This document shows, one piece after another, positions 40,746 to 43,515 of a DNA stretch of 43,515 nt. The translations under genes and the position numbers were made by a program. Each line of letters begins with the position of its first letter. The stretch's first letter is position 1. Under the pieces are notes generated by a model. It ran no database searches, was not told the origin of the DNA, and saw only the letters and a program-made list of their open reading frames with translations. Source of the DNA: Selenomonadales bacterium (GTDB lineage: Bacteria > Bacillota > Clostridia > Christensenellales > QALW01); contig QALW01000028.1 in the NCBI GenBank assembly GCA_003150515.1, forward strand, positions 1 through 43,515, read 5' to 3'.

Positions 40746-41465
40746 ATGGAGCAGCTTGAATGGTACGGTTTTAAAATGCTCGGATTTGATTTTAACGGAC
40801 GCCAATCCTTTTTGGTGATCCCCGATAATCCCCATCCCGACGGCAAATGGATGCTGAAAACAGAATATTTCGGCGCATTTCCCGAGCTGGAGCTGGAATT
40901 GCTCAGACGAGGCTTATATTTAGGATATGTGCCCAATATAACCCGTTGGAGCACGGACGAGGACCAGGATATAAAAAGCGAATTTATAAATTATATTGCG
41001 GGAAGCTATGGTCTGAAAAATAAATGTCTGCTTATAGGCATGAGCTGCGGAGGGCTGCATGCCGCCGAGCTGGCCGCGCGGCATCCCGAAAGAGTTTCCG
41101 CGCTTTACCTGGACGCCCCGGTATTGAATCTTCTAAGCTGTCCGGGAGGCGCGGGAATTTCCACAGCTCAATTCTGGGACGAATTTTATCAAGCCAAAGG
41201 CATAAGCATGTCCGAGCTTATTTGCAGCAGAAATCATCCCATAGACAAGCTGGACATTTTGCTCGGCCACGAGCTGCCCGTATATATGGTATACGGAGAC
41301 AAAGACGACACCGTGCCTTACTGTGAAAACGGCGCCGTGCTGGAAAAATTCTATCATGAGCACGGCGGAACTCTGATTACCGAATGCAAGCAGGGCGTTA
41401 ATCATCATCCGCACGGGCCCAGGGATATAAAAACCGCGGCCAGCATTCTGGAAAAATGGGCATAA
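40746..41465 (+). CDS. Alpha/beta hydrolase
   Basis: Cytoplasmic hydrolase of 239 residues. The nucleophile elbow is GMSCGG (Ser at about residue 99), the acid is in YGDKDDTVPY (about 188) and the catalytic histidine in VNHHPHG (about 222), in the canonical order of the fold. No signal peptide. It reads as a small esterase or peptidase of unknown substrate. GAAGGGAACG precedes the ATG. It stands alone between ktrB and the solute-binding protein and is unrelated in sequence to the hydrolase pair at 23.7-26.7 kb beyond the fold. Confidence 0.82.
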   Translation: MEQLEWYGFKMLGFDFNGRQSFLVIPDNPHPDGKWMLKTEYFGAFPELELELLRRGLYLGYVPNITRWSTDEDQDIKSEFINYIAGSYGLKNKCLLIGMSCGGLHAAELAARHPERVSALYLDAPVLNLLSCPGGAGISTAQFWDEFYQAKGISMSELICSRNHPIDKLDILLGHELPVYMVYGDKDDTVPYCENGAVLEKFYHEHGGTLITECKQGVNHHPHGPRDIKTAASILEKWA

Positions 41466-41571
41466 TTTTGCACGAAATAATATTAAGCGCCTTATTAAAC
41501 CGTTGGATTAGCAAAAGCTTTTTCATCTTATAATATCCGGCGCGGCCGTTTTGCGTCCATCCTGATTAAAA

Positions 41572-41610
41572 AATGCCTCCGGGACATTTTTATATGTCCC
41601 GGAGGCATTC
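41572..41610 (-). terminator. Intrinsic terminator of the solute-binding lipoprotein gene
   Basis: AATGCCTCCGGGACAT and its perfect complement pair around a six-base loop, with six T on the minus strand. It lies about 60 bp after the stop at 41671. Confidence 0.8.
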
Positions 41611-41670
41611 TTTAATCCGCGTTCAGGCCTCTCCCCATTAAAACGCAGGGAGAAATTTCAGATTTTCAGC

Positions 41671-42678
41671 TTAGGCCTGCTCGTCTATAAGCTTTTGCGC
41701 TATGCTGTTATCCACCAGCTTCTCAAATTCCGGTCCCTCTTCTATAATGCCCGCTTCTTTAATTATGGAAATCAGCCTATCATAAGAATCTTCTTTCATA
41801 ACCGGATCGCTCATCCAAACGTCTATATCTTTATACCGTTTCACTACCGTTACCAGCAGTTCCATATCGTTATCAGGGAAAGAATCCTTAATTGCTTCGG
41901 CAATTTCTTCAGCCTGAGCCGAAGCCACCCATCTCTGCCCTTTATATACCGCCCGTATAAACGCCTCGGCGACGTCTCCGTTTTTCTCAAGATAATCCTT
42001 AGCGGCCATAAAGCATGTATACGGAACTTCTCCGCCTTCTTCGCCTATGGAAGCAACTATATAGCCTTCTCCTGCCAGCTCCATGGTAGAAGCTACCGGT
42101 TCAAACAAGGCGACATAATCATCCTCGCCGCCGATAAAAGCGCCGCCCATAAGATCAAACTGCACGTCTATGCGCACATTGGCGTCCACGCCGGGCACAA
42201 CCCCGTTCTTTTTCATTACATATTCCAGCGTCATCTGCGGCATGCCGCCCTTGCGCCCTCCTATTATGCTGGTGCCCTTAAGCTTTTCCCAGCTAAAATC
42301 CTCGTCCTTTGTTTTCCCCAGCAAAAAGGAACCGTCCCGTTTGGTAAGCTGGCCGATAATCACGGCATGATCCTCTTTTCCTTCATTGCATACATATACG
42401 CCCGTCTCGGGGCCCATAAGCCCTATATCCGCTTGCCCCGAAATGACGGCGGTCATGCTTTTATCCGAGCCTCCTCCGTTAGTCAATTCTATGGTGATGC
42501 CCTCTTCCTCAAAATAGCCCAGGCTAATCGCCGCATAAAAGGGCGCATAAAAAATGCTATGCGTCACCTCGTTCACTCTTACAACGTTTTCATCCCGGCT
42601 TTGACAGCCTGACATCAGCCCTATGGACGTCAAAATTAAAATGAGCACACAAAAAATGCTAAGCAGCTTTCTCTTCAC
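41671..42678 (-). CDS. ABC transporter substrate-binding lipoprotein (NMT1/SsuA/ThiY-like)
   Basis: Lipoprotein of 335 residues that captures a small solute outside the cell. The signal peptide ends LMSGC, putting the lipid on Cys25. The mature part has the NMT1/SsuA-like opening HSIFYAPFYAAISLGYFEEE and then GQADIGLMGPE, typical of the aliphatic sulfonate, nitrate and pyrimidine-precursor binders. The start is a GTG nine bases after GGAGG; the earlier TTG overlaps that site. No ATPase or permease gene is adjacent in this window, so it is either served by a distant transporter or its partners are elsewhere. Solute unknown. Confidence 0.88.
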   Translation of the reverse strand: MKRKLLSIFCVLILILTSIGLMSGCQSRDENVVRVNEVTHSIFYAPFYAAISLGYFEEEGITIELTNGGGSDKSMTAVISGQADIGLMGPETGVYVCNEGKEDHAVIIGQLTKRDGSFLLGKTKDEDFSWEKLKGTSIIGGRKGGMPQMTLEYVMKKNGVVPGVDANVRIDVQFDLMGGAFIGGEDDYVALFEPVASTMELAGEGYIVASIGEEGGEVPYTCFMAAKDYLEKNGDVAEAFIRAVYKGQRWVASAQAEEIAEAIKDSFPDNDMELLVTVVKRYKDIDVWMSDPVMKEDSYDRLISIIKEAGIIEEGPEFEKLVDNSIAQKLIDEQA

Positions 42679-42822
42679 AAATCGCAACCTCCTGATTATT
42701 TTTATATTATCATTTTATGAAGCATCTATTAAATGGTGACATCCCGACTCACGGCCGCGTTCAGCAACAATATACCGCGGCTTTTTATTCAAGCAAATGG
42801 AATTATAGTATGTATAAAATAA

Positions 42823-42848
42823 CGGGAGAATCCATTAAGACACTCCCG
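42823..42848. other. Small hairpin downstream of tRNA-Pro
   Basis: CGGGAG and CTCCCG pair across 14 bases. On the minus strand TTATTTTAT follows, so it may be a back-up terminator for tRNA-Pro. It is weaker than the hairpin at 42889-42914. Confidence 0.3.
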
Positions 42849-42888
42849 CTGATACGAATATTCTTAACGAAATTTAAGGAAAAAGAAA

Positions 42889-42914
42889 TCCGAGCACCCT
42901 TGCGGACGCTCGGA
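42889..42914 (-). terminator. Intrinsic terminator of tRNA-Pro
   Basis: TCCGAGC and GCTCGGA pair across 12 bases and are followed on the minus strand by TTTCTTTTT. It begins 1 bp after the encoded CCA. Confidence 0.7.
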
Positions 42915-42915
42915 C

Positions 42916-42992
42916 TGGTCGGGGTGACAGGACTCGAACCTGCGGCATCTTGGTCCCAAACCAAGCGCGCTACCAAACTGCGCTACACCCCG
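42916..42992 (-). tRNA. tRNA-Pro (TGG)
   Basis: A complete 77-nt cloverleaf with encoded CCA. The acceptor CGGGGTG pairs with CACCCCG, the anticodon stem CTTGG/CCAAG encloses the loop TTTGGGA with anticodon TGG, and the T loop is TTCGAGT. A promoter (TTGCGG and TATAAT, 17 bp apart) lies upstream at 43038-43066. Confidence 0.96.
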
Positions 42993-43037
42993 TTTATAAT
43001 TTGCTGCATAAATTCATTCGCCTATACAACAGGATGT

Positions 43038-43066
43038 ATTATATATCAAAAATATAAATTCCGCAA
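43038..43066 (-). promoter_or_regulatory. Promoter of tRNA-Pro
   Basis: On the minus strand TTGCGG (43061-43066) and TATAAT (43038-43043) are 17 bp apart, about 45 bp upstream of the tRNA. Confidence 0.5.
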
Positions 43067-43115
43067 TATTATTTTATGTTTAATATATTATTATTGATAA
43101 TATATTAATTTCTAA

Positions 43116-43144
43116 TTGACATACTAAAAAAATTGCGATATAAT
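43116..43144 (+). promoter_or_regulatory. Consensus promoter of the tRNA cluster
   Basis: TTGACA (43116-43121) and TATAAT (43139-43144) are perfect and 17 bp apart, about 70 bp before tRNA-Glu. It probably drives all four plus-strand tRNA genes and whatever follows beyond the window. Confidence 0.85.
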
Positions 43145-43213
43145 GAGCAGGCAAAATTGAAACAGAACATTGATTTTAATTTTGTTCAGCGTGCACGAGC
43201 GTTTTATTTTTTT

Positions 43214-43288
43214 GGCTCCGTGGTCAAGAGGTTAAGACACCGCCCTTTCACGGCGGTAACAGGGGTTCAATTCCCCTCGGAGTCACCA
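43214..43288 (+). tRNA. tRNA-Glu (TTC)
   Basis: 75 nt with encoded CCA. The acceptor GGCTCCG pairs with CGGAGTC (one G-T), the anticodon stem CCGCC/GGCGG encloses the loop CTTTCAC with anticodon TTC, and the T arm GGGG-TTCAATT-CCCC follows. First gene of the cluster. Confidence 0.96.
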
Positions 43289-43299
43289 TTTATTTTTAA

Positions 43300-43376
43300 G
43301 GGCCTTTAGCTCAGTTGGTCAGAGCGGTCGGCTCATAACCGATTGGTCCGGGGTTCGAGTCCCTGAAGGCCCACCA
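43300..43376 (+). tRNA. tRNA with CAT anticodon (elongator Met or Ile2)
   Basis: 77 nt with encoded CCA. The acceptor GGGCCTT pairs with AAGGCCC, and the anticodon loop CTCATAA carries CAT. It is not the initiator, since the acceptor starts with a normal G-C pair and the anticodon stem lacks three G-C pairs. CAT is used both by elongator tRNA-Met and by tRNA-Ile2, whose C34 is changed to lysidine by TilS. I cannot separate these by eye. Confidence 0.9.
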
Positions 43377-43387
43377 ATAATTTTTTA

Positions 43388-43464
43388 GGTCCGGTAGCTC
43401 AGCTGGTTAGAGCGCTAGCCTGTCACGCTAGAGGTCGTGGGTTCGAGCCCCATTCGGATCGCCA
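43388..43464 (+). tRNA. tRNA-Asp (GTC)
   Basis: 77 nt with encoded CCA. The anticodon stem CTAGC/GCTAG encloses CTGTCAC with anticodon GTC. The acceptor has two G-T pairs, and the discriminator base is G, as expected for tRNA-Asp. Confidence 0.95.
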
Positions 43465-43467
43465 TTT

Positions 43468-43515
<48 letters not shown>

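Noticed and set aside
42717..43097. Plus-strand open frame of 126 codons
   Set aside because: It runs antisense through the whole tRNA-Pro gene, its promoter and terminator.

Overview
The window looks like chromosome from an endospore-forming member of the Clostridia (Firmicutes), inferred from gene content only. It carries spoIID next to murA, spmA-spmB, a gerA-gerB-gerC type germination operon with a good sigma-G promoter, abrB beside rsmI and the trmN6-like methyltransferase (the Bacillus yabB-yabC-abrB neighbourhood), strong Shine-Dalgarno sites with some TTG/GTG starts, and tRNA genes with encoded CCA. Base composition is mixed: genes are moderate in GC, promoters AT-rich, and several intergenic spaces extremely GC-rich. 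I saw no phage, IS element, transposase, CRISPR array or rRNA gene.

Layout. 0.2-5.4 kb: AraC regulator divergent from a glycyl radical enzyme, its activase and a zinc alcohol dehydrogenase. 5.6-11.8 kb: Lnt-like acyltransferase, diacylglycerol-kinase-family lipid kinase, DUF5711-like protein, CvpA, ribosomal protein L9, LCP ligase. 12.0-16.6 kb (minus): Na+/solute symporter, small membrane-anchored protein, murA, spoIID. 17.1-20.8 kb: GH78 alpha-L-rhamnosidase and divergent AraC regulator. 21.0-26.7 kb: acyl-CoA synthetase, TIM-barrel isomerase-like protein, and two paralogous alpha/beta hydrolases, one a lipoprotein. 27.0-30.7 kb (minus): gerA-gerB-gerC. 31-32.2 kb: mntP, a cluster of huge hairpins, and rpsU. 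32.4-36.9 kb: trmN6-like, rsmI, DUF1848, abrB, spmA-spmB. 37-40.4 kb (minus): ktrB-ktrA-rdgB-phosphoesterase. 40.7-42.7 kb: hydrolase and an orphan solute-binding lipoprotein. 42.9 kb to the end: tRNA-Pro (minus) and a plus-strand run of tRNA-Glu, -Met/Ile2, -Asp and -Phe (cut by the window edge).

The most striking feature is a family of long GC-rich intergenic elements that fold as cloverleaves: an outer, usually perfect stem (15 to 45 bp) enclosing, in most cases, exactly three side-by-side perfect or near-perfect hairpins with 2-4 nt loops. I mapped five such elements at about 5.4, 11.9, 13.3, 23.6 and 31.7 kb, a two-arm version at 16.9 kb, and a degraded one at the left edge. The stems share a core GGGGGCGGCG followed by TTTG or CGGA, but the rest of each arm differs between copies while remaining self-complementary within each copy. 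The element at 31.6-31.8 kb has a complete second cloverleaf inside its middle arm and is followed by two more perfect palindromes (70 bp and 68 bp). All six fully visible copies sit at gene 3' ends; none lies in a divergent promoter region or a gene. None appears after 32 kb. No coding sequence accompanies them, so mobility in trans, hairpin growth in replication, or a role as elaborate terminators or 3'-end structures are the main hypotheses.
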